Shown here in pieces: positions 15,667 to 23,705 of a stretch of 64,000 bases of DNA. Source of the stretch: Azovibrio restrictus DSM 23866 (GTDB lineage: Bacteria; Pseudomonadota; Gammaproteobacteria; Burkholderiales; Rhodocyclaceae); contig NZ_AUCH01000014.1 in NCBI RefSeq assembly GCF_000429665.1, forward strand, positions 98,782-162,781, given 5' to 3'. The first letter of the stretch is position 1, and each line of letters opens with the position of its first letter. The notes under the pieces were generated by a model, which did not search any database, was not told the DNA's origin, and was given only the letters and a program-made list of their open reading frames with translations. The position numbers and the translations under genes are program-made.

Positions 15667-16125
15667 ATGGACGACATCCACTTCTTCCTCGCCCACGCCA
15701 TCCAGCTGGAGCAGGAATCGGCCCGCCGTTACGAGGAACTGGCGGATGAGATGCAGACCCTGGGGTCCCCGGAAGTGGCCGACTTCTTTCGCCAGATGGC
15801 CCATTACTCGCGCCTGCATCTGGCAGACGCCATGGCCCGGGGCGGCTTTCATTACCCGCCCAAGCTGCGTCCCGAGGAATATCGCTGGCCTGACGGCACC
15901 AGCCCCGAGGCGGCTGCCTGGGGCGGTGTGGACGCTTTCATGGATGTGGCCGGTGCCCTGGCGCTGGCCCTGGATGGGGAGCAGCGCAGTTGCGTCTTCT
16001 ACCGGGAGATCGCCGGACAGACCGTTAATCCCAATGTGCGCTTGATGGCGGAGGAGTTTGCCGGGGAAGAGGCCGGGCACGTGGCCCAGCTGGAGGCCAG
16101 GATTGCCCGCCTGGCCGCGGACTGA
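15667..16125 (+). CDS. Ferritin-like / rubrerythrin-type diiron protein
   Basis: 152 residues, mostly helical. It has the ferritin-like pattern of a Glu-rich first helix (QLEQESARRYEELADEM), a second helix with FFRQMAHYSRLHL, and a last helix with EEFAGEEAGHVAQLE that supplies E-x2-E-x2-H-like ligands. The middle linker has FHYPPKLRPEEYRWPDG. Such proteins bind iron or act on peroxide. At the end of a nif-type operon this one could protect oxygen-labile electron carriers or store iron; that role is inference. ATG 15667 is chosen because the ferritin-like fold starts there and it lies 9 bases after the fixX stop. Confidence 0.75.
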   Translation: MDDIHFFLAHAIQLEQESARRYEELADEMQTLGSPEVADFFRQMAHYSRLHLADAMARGGFHYPPKLRPEEYRWPDGTSPEAAAWGGVDAFMDVAGALALALDGEQRSCVFYREIAGQTVNPNVRLMAEEFAGEEAGHVAQLEARIARLAAD

Positions 16126-16135
16126 GACAGGGACT

Positions 16136-16157
16136 CCGCCGGCCTCCGGGCCGGCGG
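16136..16157. terminator. GC hairpin between the two convergent fix operons
   Basis: Nine-base-pair perfect arms (CCGCCGGCC and GGCCGGCGG) around TCCG, located exactly where the ferritin-like gene (plus) and fixX-2 (minus) converge. There is no U-tract on either side, so it is either a weak bidirectional terminator or an mRNA 3'-end stabiliser. Confidence 0.45.
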
Positions 16158-16165
16158 GGGAGGGC

Positions 16166-16450
16166 TCAGCCGAATTTGAACAGCACGCCGAAGCCGGCCC
16201 GGGGATAGTTCCAGTCCACGTTGCCGTGGGTGTCGCAGACCACCCGGCAGGTACCGCATTCCAGGCAGCCGTCGGTGATCAGGCCGATCTTGCCCTCCTC
16301 GAAGGACCAGCAGCCGGCCGGACAGCAGACGACGCAGGCCCGGCTGACGCAGCCGTCGTTGCAGACGGATTCGTTCTTGATGCGGATGTGGGGCCGATCC
16401 GCATCGACCCGGTAGCGGTTCTGGAACAGCTTTTCTTCGACTTTCATCAT
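16166..16450 (-). CDS. fixX: FixX ferredoxin-like protein, copy 2
   Basis: 94 residues with cysteine groups CNDGCVSRACVVCCPAGC and CLECGTCRVVCDTHGNVDW and the tail GFGVLFKFG. All cluster ligands seen in copy 1 are kept. It is the last gene of the minus-strand fixABCX set, 16 bases after fixC-2. It differs from copy 1 mainly between the two cysteine groups and in the first 35 residues, so it is an older paralogue rather than a fresh duplicate. Confidence 0.95.
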   Translation of the reverse strand: MMKVEEKLFQNRYRVDADRPHIRIKNESVCNDGCVSRACVVCCPAGCWSFEEGKIGLITDGCLECGTCRVVCDTHGNVDWNYPRAGFGVLFKFG

Positions 16451-16466
16451 GATCTATATCCTTTCC

Positions 16467-17777
16467 TCAGCGGGTGGCGCGCCACAGGCGGTAGGCATCG
16501 CCCAGCAGCCCCAGCAGGCTGCGGCGTTCGCGGAAGGCGTTGAAGATGGCCTTTTCCTTGGTCGCCTTGTCCTGTCCATCCACGGTGAAGAACTCGTGGG
16601 CGGCGCCGTTGAGCAGGGCCGGGTAATCGGAGAGGAACTGGCGCTGGCTGTGCAGGGTATCCGGGATGTTGCGGTACTTCTTCAGGTCCTTGAGCACGAT
16701 GCTGTCCTCCAGCCTGGCCTTGTAGCGGGCCAGGTTGGCGGCGGTGGAAGGCAGGCCCTTCTCCCCCAGTTCCAGCAGGGTTTCGGCGGCAAGGCGACCG
16801 CTGGTCATGGCCAGGTTGGAGCCTTCCCGGTGCACGGCGTTCACGAAACCGGCGGAATCCCCCACCAGCAGCCAGCCTTCGCCGTACAGCTCGGGCAGGG
16901 CGTGGTAGCCGCCTTCGGGAATGAGGTGGGCGGCGTATTCCCGGGTCTCGCCGCCGGCGATCAGGGGTGCCACGGAAGGATGCTGCTTCAGCTTTTCCAG
17001 CAGTTCCGCCGGGGTGGTGTTCTGCGCCTTCATGTCAGAAAGCATGCAGCCGATGCCAAGGGAAATGGAGTCCTTGTTGGTGTAGAGGAAGGCAGTACCG
17101 GCCATGCCCTGGCTGATGCTGCCCAGCATCTCGATCACCACACCCTCGCTGCCCTTCAGGTTGAAGCGGGCCTCCACGGTTTCCTTGGGCAGGAAGATGG
17201 TTTCCTTCACCGCCAGGGCCACGGCGGCGGGCTTGATGTCATCCCGCAGGCCGGCCCGGCTGGCCACCAGGGAATTGACCCCGTCCGCCAGGATCACGGT
17301 GTCGGCGTAGATTTTGCCGTCCTCCCGGTCCACTTCGACGCCGATGACCTTGCCGGCGGCATCCCGCAACAGGGCGATCACCGTCATTTCGCAGATCACC
17401 AGGGCGCCGGCCTTCTGCACCTGCTCGGAGAACCACTTGTCGAAACGGGCCCGGATGATGGTGTAGCGGTTGCCCGGCATCTGGTTGAAGCGGTCGGAAC
17501 GGAAGGTGGTGCCGACGTAGGACTCGTCCTCCATCACCCACATGCGCTGCTCGATGACGGTACGCTCCAGGGGGGCGGAGTCGCGGAAGTCGGGGATGAT
17601 CTTTTCCAGGGCGTCGGCGTAGAGGATGGCGCCCTGCACGTTCTTGGAGCCGGGATACTCGCCCCGCTCCAGCTGCAGCACCTTCTTGCCGGCCTTGGCC
17701 AGGGTGTAGGCAGCGGCATTGCCGGCGGGGCCGGCGCCGACGACGATGACGTCGAATTTTTCGATGTTCTGGGTCAT
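16467..17777 (-). CDS. fixC: FixC flavoprotein (ETF:quinone oxidoreductase-like), copy 2
   Basis: 436 residues. FAD motif [19 protein letters not shown] near the N-terminus, then [52 protein letters not shown] and [20 protein letters not shown]. All blocks found in copy 1 are present. It is four residues longer than copy 1 and differs throughout. It is preceded by fixB-2 with a 9-base gap. Its function should be the same: passing electrons from FixAB to quinone. Confidence 0.95.
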   Translation of the reverse strand: MTQNIEKFDVIVVGAGPAGNAAAYTLAKAGKKVLQLERGEYPGSKNVQGAILYADALEKIIPDFRDSAPLERTVIEQRMWVMEDESYVGTTFRSDRFNQMPGNRYTIIRARFDKWFSEQVQKAGALVICEMTVIALLRDAAGKVIGVEVDREDGKIYADTVILADGVNSLVASRAGLRDDIKPAAVALAVKETIFLPKETVEARFNLKGSEGVVIEMLGSISQGMAGTAFLYTNKDSISLGIGCMLSDMKAQNTTPAELLEKLKQHPSVAPLIAGGETREYAAHLIPEGGYHALPELYGEGWLLVGDSAGFVNAVHREGSNLAMTSGRLAAETLLELGEKGLPSTAANLARYKARLEDSIVLKDLKKYRNIPDTLHSQRQFLSDYPALLNGAAHEFFTVDGQDKATKEKAIFNAFRERRSLLGLLGDAYRLWRATR

Positions 17778-17786
17778 GGGGATTCC

Positions 17787-18869
17787 TTAGCTGCCTTGGT
17801 GCGCCAGGTAGCCGGCGAAGGTGCGGCCCAGGGCCGGCAGCACCTGGTTGCAGTCGCCGACGATGGCGTAGTGGGCGAAGTCGAAAATGGGGGCGTTGGG
17901 GTCGTTGTTGATGGCGATGATGCAGTCCGCCCCTTCCATACCCACCCGGTGCTGGATGGCGCCGGAAATGCCGGCGGCGATGTAGAGGGCCGGGCGCACA
18001 GTCTTGCCGGTCTGGCCCACCTGGCGGTCGGCGGAGATCCAGCCGGCGTGGATGGCGGCCCGGGAGGCCCCCACTTCGCCGCCCAGGACCTTGGCCAGAT
18101 CCCACACATGCTTGAAGTTCTCCGCCTTGCCCAGGCCCTTGCCGCCGGAGACGACGATTTCGGCGTAGGGCAGCTGGGGCTTGTCGCGCTGGTCGTCGGG
18201 GATGAATTCCAGCACCTTGGTGACGATGTCGGTCTCGATCAGGCCGGCCTCGAAGTCCACGATCAAGCCGGTCCGTTCCGGTTGCGGGTCGGGCATGGGC
18301 ATCACCCGGTGGCGCACCGTGGCCATCTGGGGCCGGTAGTTGAGGGTGACGATGGTGCACAGCAGGCTGCCGCCGAAGGTGGGGCGGGTGGAGAGCAGGC
18401 AGCGGTCTTCCGGATCGATGGCCAGTTCGGTGCAGTCGGCGGTAAGGCCCGTTTTCAGGGTGGTGGCGACGGAACCGGCCAGGTCCCGGCCCAGGGTGGT
18501 GGCGCCCAGCAGCAGGATTTCCGGCTTGTGGGCATTGACCAGGTCGGTCAGGGCCCGGGTGAAGGGCACGTTGCGGTACTCGGCCAGCACCGGACTGGCG
18601 ATACGGTAGCAGCGGTCGGCGCCGTAGGCGAAGGCGGCCTGGCACTGGGCTTCCAGGTCCGGCCCCGGGGCGCCCATGACCACGCCGCACAGCTCCACCC
18701 CCAGCTGGTCCGCCAGACGGCGGCCCTGGCCCATCAGCTCCCAGGAGACGGGATGCACATGGCTCCGCTCGCTCTCGACGAAGACCCAGACGCCTCGGTA
18801 GGCCAGCAGTTCTTCATCCAGCTTGATCTTGCGCTTCTTGATGGGCTTGTCGGTCTTGGCTTCACTCAT
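17787..18869 (-). CDS. fixB: Electron transfer flavoprotein alpha subunit FixB, copy 2
   Basis: 360 residues, same length as copy 1. Conserved blocks include [68 protein letters not shown] and [19 protein letters not shown]. The FAD-binding C-terminal domain is intact. Its start overlaps the end of fixA-2 by 8 bases, a tighter coupling than in copy 1, where there is a 22-base gap. Confidence 0.95.
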   Translation of the reverse strand: MSEAKTDKPIKKRKIKLDEELLAYRGVWVFVESERSHVHPVSWELMGQGRRLADQLGVELCGVVMGAPGPDLEAQCQAAFAYGADRCYRIASPVLAEYRNVPFTRALTDLVNAHKPEILLLGATTLGRDLAGSVATTLKTGLTADCTELAIDPEDRCLLSTRPTFGGSLLCTIVTLNYRPQMATVRHRVMPMPDPQPERTGLIVDFEAGLIETDIVTKVLEFIPDDQRDKPQLPYAEIVVSGGKGLGKAENFKHVWDLAKVLGGEVGASRAAIHAGWISADRQVGQTGKTVRPALYIAAGISGAIQHRVGMEGADCIIAINNDPNAPIFDFAHYAIVGDCNQVLPALGRTFAGYLAHQGS

Positions 18870-19746
18870 GGCGCTCTCCTGCAGTACGGCTAGCCCGCTT
18901 GTTGTCGCGGGTTTGATCCAATTGCTTTTTGACCTTGGGGATTTCCACCAGCACCTTGTCCAGCAAGGCCTGGGTGGCGGCTTCCGGGTTGGCGGCGTCG
19001 AACTCGATCTGCTGGGCCTTCTGGGCCCGGGGGCTGGGCACGAAGACCCGGCTGACGATGGTGGGGCTGCCCTTCAGGCCCACCTTCTTGATGTCCTCGA
19101 TGCCAGCGGCGTTGCGGTCCCAGACGCGGACTTCGGCCCGGGCGGCGCGGAACATGTCGGGGGCGCTGCCGAAGCGGATCTCGTTGCTGCCTTCGAGCAT
19201 GGTGATGAGGGCCGGCAGGCGGGTCTCCAGCACCTGCACCCCGCCCTCGGCGCGGCGCTCGACGCGGATGCTGTTGGCGGCCTGATCCACGCTGACGATG
19301 CGGGAGACGTAGGTCAGCAGTTCCAGTTCCAGGCGCTTGGCGATGCCCGGGCCCACCTGGGCGGTGTCGCCGTCGATGGTCTGCTTGCCGGTGAACACCA
19401 GGTCCACCGGGGTCTCCTGGTGCAAGGTTTTGATGGCCGAGGCCAGCACGTAGGAGGTGGCCAGGGTGTCGGCCCCGGCGAAGAGCTTGTCGGTCACCAG
19501 CACGGCCTCGTCGCAGCCGAAGGAGAGGGCCTTCTTCAGGGCCGGCTCGGCCTGGGGCGGGCCCATGGTCAGCACCGTGACCTTGCCCCCGAACTGGTCC
19601 TTGAGGGCCAGGGCGGCCTCGATGGCGAACAGGTCGTAGGGGTTGATGATGGCCGGAACGCCCTGGCGCATGATGGTGTTGGTGACCGGATGCACCCGAA
19701 TCTGGGCGGAATCCGGCACCTGCTTGATGCAGACGACGATGTGCAT
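18862..19746 (-). CDS. fixA: Electron transfer flavoprotein beta subunit FixA, copy 2
   Basis: 294 residues. The start [18 protein letters not shown] and the [16 protein letters not shown] signature match copy 1, but about a third of positions differ. The C-terminus has about 12 extra basic residues that overlap fixB-2. The AGGAAA ribosome site lies in a gap of only 32 bases after the KdpE-like regulator gene, and no promoter is visible in that gap, so it is probably transcribed with the upstream two-component genes. Confidence 0.95.
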   Translation of the reverse strand: MHIVVCIKQVPDSAQIRVHPVTNTIMRQGVPAIINPYDLFAIEAALALKDQFGGKVTVLTMGPPQAEPALKKALSFGCDEAVLVTDKLFAGADTLATSYVLASAIKTLHQETPVDLVFTGKQTIDGDTAQVGPGIAKRLELELLTYVSRIVSVDQAANSIRVERRAEGGVQVLETRLPALITMLEGSNEIRFGSAPDMFRAARAEVRVWDRNAAGIEDIKKVGLKGSPTIVSRVFVPSPRAQKAQQIEFDAANPEAATQALLDKVLVEIPKVKKQLDQTRDNKRASRTAGERHE

Positions 19747-19778
19747 GGTGATGAATTTCCTGGAAGGAAAGGGGGGAG

Positions 19779-20468
19779 TCAGGGTTGAAAGCGGTAGCCG
19801 ACGCCGATCTCGGTGAGGATGTGCCGGGGCTGGGCCGGATTCTGTTCGATCTTCTGGCGCAGGTGGCCCACGTAGACCCGCAGGTACTGGTGGTTGTCCA
19901 CCGCGTGGCCGCCCCAGACCTGGAGCAGCAGCTGCCGGTGGGTGAATACCCGGCCGGGATTGGACGCCAGGAAGATCAGCAGGCGGTATTCGATCTGGGT
20001 CAGGTGCAGGGCTTCGCCCTTGCGCGTGACCACCCGCTTGACGCAGTCGATGCGGAAATCACCGAACTGGATCACCGGGTCCGCATCGTGGCGTTCCTGA
20101 TGGCGCCGGCGCAGCAGGGCCCGGACCCGGGCCAGGAGTTCCGAGACCCCGAAGGGCTTGCTGAGGAAATCATCGGCGCCGGCATCCAGGGCCTTCACCT
20201 TTTCGGTTTCCTGGGTCCTGGCCGAGAGCACCAGGATGGGGGCCGAGGACCAGGCCCGGAAGTCCTGGATGAAATCCTGGCCGTCCCGGTCCGGCAGGCC
20301 CAGGTCGAGGATCAGCAGGGCCGGGCGGATGCTGCCGGCCTGTACCGCCCCGTGCCCTGCCGTGCTGGCCTCGTGGACCGTGTAGCCCTCGCTTTCCAGG
20401 GCGATGCAGACGAATTCCCGGATCTGCCAGTCGTCTTCCACCAGGAGGATGGAGTCAGGAGGGGTCAT
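19779..20468 (-). CDS. OmpR-family response regulator, KdpE-like
   Basis: 229 residues. Receiver domain with acidic pair ED (10-11 region, LLVEDDWQIREF), phospho-acceptor Asp in LLILDLGLPD, and Lys in DDFLSKPF. Winged-helix domain from about 130 with LTQIEYRLLIFLASNPGRVFT and the KdpE-like end VYVGHLRQKIEQ...EIGVGYRF. No kdpFABC potassium transporter genes are near. Its start overlaps the sensor kinase stop by four bases (ATGA), and fixA-2 follows after 32 bases. The position inside a fix/rnf gene set suggests control of electron transport or nitrogen fixation genes, which is inference. Confidence 0.85.
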   Translation of the reverse strand: MTPPDSILLVEDDWQIREFVCIALESEGYTVHEASTAGHGAVQAGSIRPALLILDLGLPDRDGQDFIQDFRAWSSAPILVLSARTQETEKVKALDAGADDFLSKPFGVSELLARVRALLRRRHQERHDADPVIQFGDFRIDCVKRVVTRKGEALHLTQIEYRLLIFLASNPGRVFTHRQLLLQVWGGHAVDNHQYLRVYVGHLRQKIEQNPAQPRHILTEIGVGYRFQP

Positions 20469-21934
20469 AGCTTGTCATCCAGTTCTGCAGGGTATTGGGC
20501 GCGGGCCACGGGCATGCGCAGGGAAAAGCAGGCGCCACCCCCCAGGCGGTTTTCCGCCAGGACCTCGCCGCCGTGGGCTTCGGCAATGGTGCGGGCAATG
20601 GCCAGGCCCAGGCCGACGCCCGGGATGCTGGATTCCGGGCAGCCGCGCCGGAACATGCCGAACAGCTCCTCGTTGTCCTGCTCCGGCAGTCCCGGCCCCC
20701 AGTCGCAGACCGAGATCACCACCCGGCCCTCGCGCATGCGCACGGACAGTTCTATGGGCGTGTCGGCGGGGGAGTACTTGATGGCGTTCTCCAGCAGGTT
20801 CCACAACACCCGTTCCATCAGCACCGCGTCGTAATAGAGGGGCGGCAGGTCCGGTTCGATGTCCAGGGTGATTTCCCTGTCCTTCCACTGGGTCTTGACC
20901 TGCTGCAGGGTGACGCCGATGACTTCTTCCACCGGCTGCCAGGCTTCGTTCAGCTCTATGGTGCCCGAGCGCAGCTTGGCCATGTCCAGCAGGTTGGTGA
21001 CCTGTTGGTTGATGTTCATGGCCTGGGTTCTCAGGGTTTCCAGCAGGGCCTGCTGGCGTTCCGGGGAAATCCTGCCCCGGGCCAGGGTCTCCGCCATGCC
21101 CAGCAGTCCCGTGAGCGGGGTGCGCAGGTCATGGGAGAGGGCGGCCAGGATGGAGTTGCGCAGCACCTCGGTGGAATGGCGTACCTCGCTTTGCCGCGCC
21201 GCGTCGGCGAAATGGGTGCGTTCCAGGGCCACCGCCGTGAGGGAGGCGATGGTTTCCAGCAGTTCCCGGGTGGCCGCGGAGGCCGCCTGGGGGCCGGAGA
21301 GGTCGCAGACCATGATGCCGTGCAACCCGGTGGAGGCAATCAGGGGGACCAGCAGGCGGGTCCCGGTTTCCCCCTGGCCCACCGTCATCAGGGTCTGCTG
21401 CCGCTGTTGCAGTGTTTCCCGCAGGGCGCTGGGCAGGGGCGGGCTCAAGGTGGCGCAGTCATCCGGGTCTATGATCCGGACCTGGCATCCCGGGACGGCA
21501 TCGCCGAGGAAGCGGGCCGTGGTGCTTTCCACCTCTGCCTGGGTCAGGGTGGCGGCCAGGCTGCGGGCCAGTTCATACAGGGCCCGGGACTGGCTTTCCC
21601 GGGCCTGCACCTGGCGGGCCGTATTCTTCAGGGAGGCGGTCAGGTGGCCGACCAGGAGGGCCACCACCAGCATCACCCCGGCGGCCAGCAGGTACTGGAC
21701 CTCGGTGATGGCGAGGGAAAACAGGGGCGGGACGAAGACGTGGGCGTAGAGCAGGGAGGAAACCAGGGCCGCCAGGATCGCTGGTCCCCGACCCAGAACG
21801 CTGGCGGTGAGCACGACCAGCAACACGTAGAGCAGTGCCGTGTTGGGCAGGAACGAGGGTTCCTGGATCGGCAGCATCAACAGCGTGGCAATGACGCTGA
21901 TGAAGAGGACGAACAGGTAGCGATTGAAAGGCAA
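20465..21934 (-). CDS. Sensor histidine kinase with DUF4118 membrane domain, KdpD-like but lacking the KdpD/USP N-terminus
   Basis: About 489 residues. Membrane domain at about 5-100 with four hydrophobic helices (DUF4118-type), a GAF-like domain (about 140-260), H-box LAALSHDLRTPLTGLLGMAE, and an ATPase domain with N box NLLENAIKYSP, CDWGPGLP and GVGLGLAIAR. Full KdpD is near 900 residues with cytoplasmic KdpD and universal-stress domains first; these are absent. No in-frame ATG lies near the domain start. TTG at 21934 is chosen, with GCGGAG about ten bases upstream; TTG at 21967 is an alternative. A terminator lies between rsxC and this gene. Confidence 0.8.
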   Translation of the reverse strand: MPFNRYLFVLFISVIATLLMLPIQEPSFLPNTALLYVLLVVLTASVLGRGPAILAALVSSLLYAHVFVPPLFSLAITEVQYLLAAGVMLVVALLVGHLTASLKNTARQVQARESQSRALYELARSLAATLTQAEVESTTARFLGDAVPGCQVRIIDPDDCATLSPPLPSALRETLQQRQQTLMTVGQGETGTRLLVPLIASTGLHGIMVCDLSGPQAASAATRELLETIASLTAVALERTHFADAARQSEVRHSTEVLRNSILAALSHDLRTPLTGLLGMAETLARGRISPERQQALLETLRTQAMNINQQVTNLLDMAKLRSGTIELNEAWQPVEEVIGVTLQQVKTQWKDREITLDIEPDLPPLYYDAVLMERVLWNLLENAIKYSPADTPIELSVRMREGRVVISVCDWGPGLPEQDNEELFGMFRRGCPESSIPGVGLGLAIARTIAEAHGGEVLAENRLGGGACFSLRMPVARAQYPAELDDKL

Positions 21935-21983
21935 AGGAGGGGGAGCTCCGCAGGAAAAGCATTTCAATCTTACCGGGACAGGT

Positions 21984-22011
21984 ATAAAAAAGCCCTCAAA
22001 AACTTGGGCTT
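21984..22011 (-). terminator. Intrinsic terminator after rsxC
   Basis: On the minus strand AAGCCC and GGGCTT pair around a ten-base loop, followed at once by a run of T (TTTTTTAT). It lies just past the rsxC stop at 22015. It would reduce, perhaps not abolish, read-through into the KdpDE-like genes. Confidence 0.7.
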
Positions 22012-22014
22012 GGC

Positions 22015-23520
22015 TCAGACCGTGTGCTCGGCGGCCTGGGGGGTGGGCGCGGTCCGGGCCGCCGCTTCCCGTTCGGCCTTGCGCCGGGCTGCGGCTTCTG
22101 CCTTTTCCCGGGCCTCCCGGGCCAGGCGCTCCTGGCGGGCCCGGGCCAGCTTGGCGGCGGCTTCGCCGCGCAGTTTCTCCCTTTCCCGGGCTGCCAGGGC
22201 GCCTTTGGCGTGCTGGAAGTACTGCACCAGGGGGATGTGGGAAGGGCAGACATAGGCGCAGCAACCGCAGGCGATGCAGTCGGTCAGTCCCAGTCCGACG
22301 CTGGCATCCAGGTTGCCGACCCGGATCTGGCCGCTCATTTCCAGGGGCAGCAGCCCCATGGGACAAGCCCGGACGCAGCTGCCGCAGCGGATGCAGTTTT
22401 CCTGCGCCTGTTCCCGGGCTTCATGCTGGTCCAGCAGGAGGATGCCGCTGGTGCCCTTGACGATGGGCACTTCCAGATGGGGCAGGCGGATGCCCATCAT
22501 GGGCCCCCCCATGACCGCCCGGGCAAAGCCGGGGCCAGTGCCGCCGGTAAAAGCCACCAGATCGCTGACCAGGGTGCCCAGGGGCACCCGGTAATTGCCC
22601 GGATTGGGACAGCTGCCCCCGTTCAGGGTCAGCAGGCGGCTGATCAGGGGGCGCCCCAGGCAGATGGCTTCATGGACTGCGTGGGCCGTGCCCACGTTAT
22701 GCACGATCACCCCCACATCGGCGGCGCGGCAATCGGACGGCACTTCCCGGCCGGTGAGCTCGATGATCAGCTGCCGGTCCGAGCCCATGGGGTAGCGGGC
22801 CGGCACCGGGCAGATGCGGATATGGGCAAACCGGGCGGCCGCTGCCGTCAGGGCGGCGATGGCTTCGGGCTTGTTGTCCTCCACCCCCACCAGGGCCTGG
22901 CTGGCGCCGGTGGCCGCCAGCATCAGCCGGATGCCGGACACGATACCGTCGGCCCCGTCCCGCATCAGCCGGTCGTCGCAGGACAGGTAGGGTTCGCATT
23001 CGCTGCCATTGACGATCAGGGTGTCGATCCCGGAACGGTGTCCCAGGTCCAGTTTCACTGCGGCGGGGAAGGTGGCGCCGCCGAGGCCGACGATGCCGGC
23101 GGCGGCGACCCGGGCGGCGATTTCCTCCGGCGGCAGCTCGTAGGGGCGCTCGGGCACCTCGGCCGCGCACCACTGCTGCTCGTCATCCGGGACGATGCTG
23201 ATGGCCTGCACCGGCAGGCCGGACATATGGGGGGCCGGGATTTCCCCGATGCGGACGATGGTGCCGGAGACCGATGCATGCACCGGCGCCGAAATGCGCC
23301 CCTGGGCGGCGGCGATGAGTTCTCCCTTGCGGACCTGCTGGCCCACCAGGACCACCGGCCGGGCCGGGGCACCCACGTGCTGGGCCAGGGGCAGATGCAC
23401 CCGGGGCGGGGTGGGGATGCTGCGGGCGGGCAGGTCGGCCACCGGGCGCTTGTGATCGTCGGGGTGTACGCCCCAGTGCTGGCCGGCAAGGATTTTCTTG
23501 AACTGTTGCATGAGCCCCAT
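22015..23520 (-). CDS. rsxC: RnfC/RsxC-type electron transport complex subunit
   Basis: 501 residues. The N-terminal region HVGAPARPVVLVGQQVRKGELIA and the SLBB/NADH-binding core (IVGLGGATFPAAVKL; VNGSECEPYLSCDDRLM) mark RnfC. Two [4Fe-4S] motifs follow: CIRCGSCVRACP and CIACGCCAYVCP. The tail of about 60 residues is Ala/Glu/Arg-rich and probably a coiled coil. RnfC is the NADH-side subunit of the Rnf complex that drives reverse electron flow from NADH to ferredoxin. No other rnf gene is in the window. ATG 23520 has an AAGGGAAG ribosome site; a longer frame to 23586 starts upstream of the predicted transcript start. It is driven by a consensus sigma-54 promoter with NifA-type and IHF-like sites. 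Confidence 0.9.
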   Translation of the reverse strand: MGLMQQFKKILAGQHWGVHPDDHKRPVADLPARSIPTPPRVHLPLAQHVGAPARPVVLVGQQVRKGELIAAAQGRISAPVHASVSGTIVRIGEIPAPHMSGLPVQAISIVPDDEQQWCAAEVPERPYELPPEEIAARVAAAGIVGLGGATFPAAVKLDLGHRSGIDTLIVNGSECEPYLSCDDRLMRDGADGIVSGIRLMLAATGASQALVGVEDNKPEAIAALTAAAARFAHIRICPVPARYPMGSDRQLIIELTGREVPSDCRAADVGVIVHNVGTAHAVHEAICLGRPLISRLLTLNGGSCPNPGNYRVPLGTLVSDLVAFTGGTGPGFARAVMGGPMMGIRLPHLEVPIVKGTSGILLLDQHEAREQAQENCIRCGSCVRACPMGLLPLEMSGQIRVGNLDASVGLGLTDCIACGCCAYVCPSHIPLVQYFQHAKGALAAREREKLRGEAAAKLARARQERLAREAREKAEAAARRKAEREAAARTAPTPQAAEHTV

Positions 23521-23569
23521 GGCTGCTTCCCTTCGTGGATATGTCGCATGACCCGGATGCACCAGGTTT

Positions 23570-23585
23570 TGCAAGCCCCGTGCCA
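23570..23585 (-). promoter_or_regulatory. Consensus sigma-54 promoter of rsxC
   Basis: The minus strand reads TGGCACGGGGCTTGCA, a perfect match to TGGCACG-N4-TTGCW, with GG and GC spaced by ten bases. Transcription would begin near 23559, about 40 bases before the rsxC ATG. Confidence 0.92.
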
Positions 23586-23627
23586 TCCCGGCTTTTATGG
23601 GGTTTTGGGGGAAAAGTCCTTGTTAAA

Positions 23628-23640
23628 CAATTTGTTGAGG
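23628..23640 (-). promoter_or_regulatory. IHF-like site between NifA enhancer and sigma-54 promoter of rsxC
   Basis: The minus strand reads CCTCAACAAATTG, matching WATCAANNNNTTR at all fixed positions except the first two. It lies midway between the enhancer (23661-23676) and promoter (23570-23585), where an IHF bend is normally needed. Confidence 0.5.
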
Positions 23641-23660
23641 ATTGTTTTTTTTATGCCTAT

Positions 23661-23676
23661 TGTGACCAAGGCGACA
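23661..23676 (-). promoter_or_regulatory. NifA-type upstream activator sequence for rsxC
   Basis: TGT-N10-ACA (minus strand TGTCGCCTTGGTCACA), about 80 bp upstream of the -24 element of the rsxC promoter. It also lies about 30 bp upstream of the divergent ligase gene. Motif and spacing fit a NifA enhancer. Confidence 0.78.
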
Positions 23677-23705
23677 GAGCCGGGCGGTGGAATCGGAGGG
23701 AGAAC

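Noticed and set aside
16449..18893. An 814-codon plus-strand frame opposite fixC-2 and fixB-2
   Set aside because: Shadow of the intact minus-strand fix genes; the translation is low-complexity Gly/His/Asp.
19779..21934. True KdpDE potassium regulators
   Set aside because: The kinase lacks the KdpD and universal-stress domains and no kdpFABC genes are nearby.
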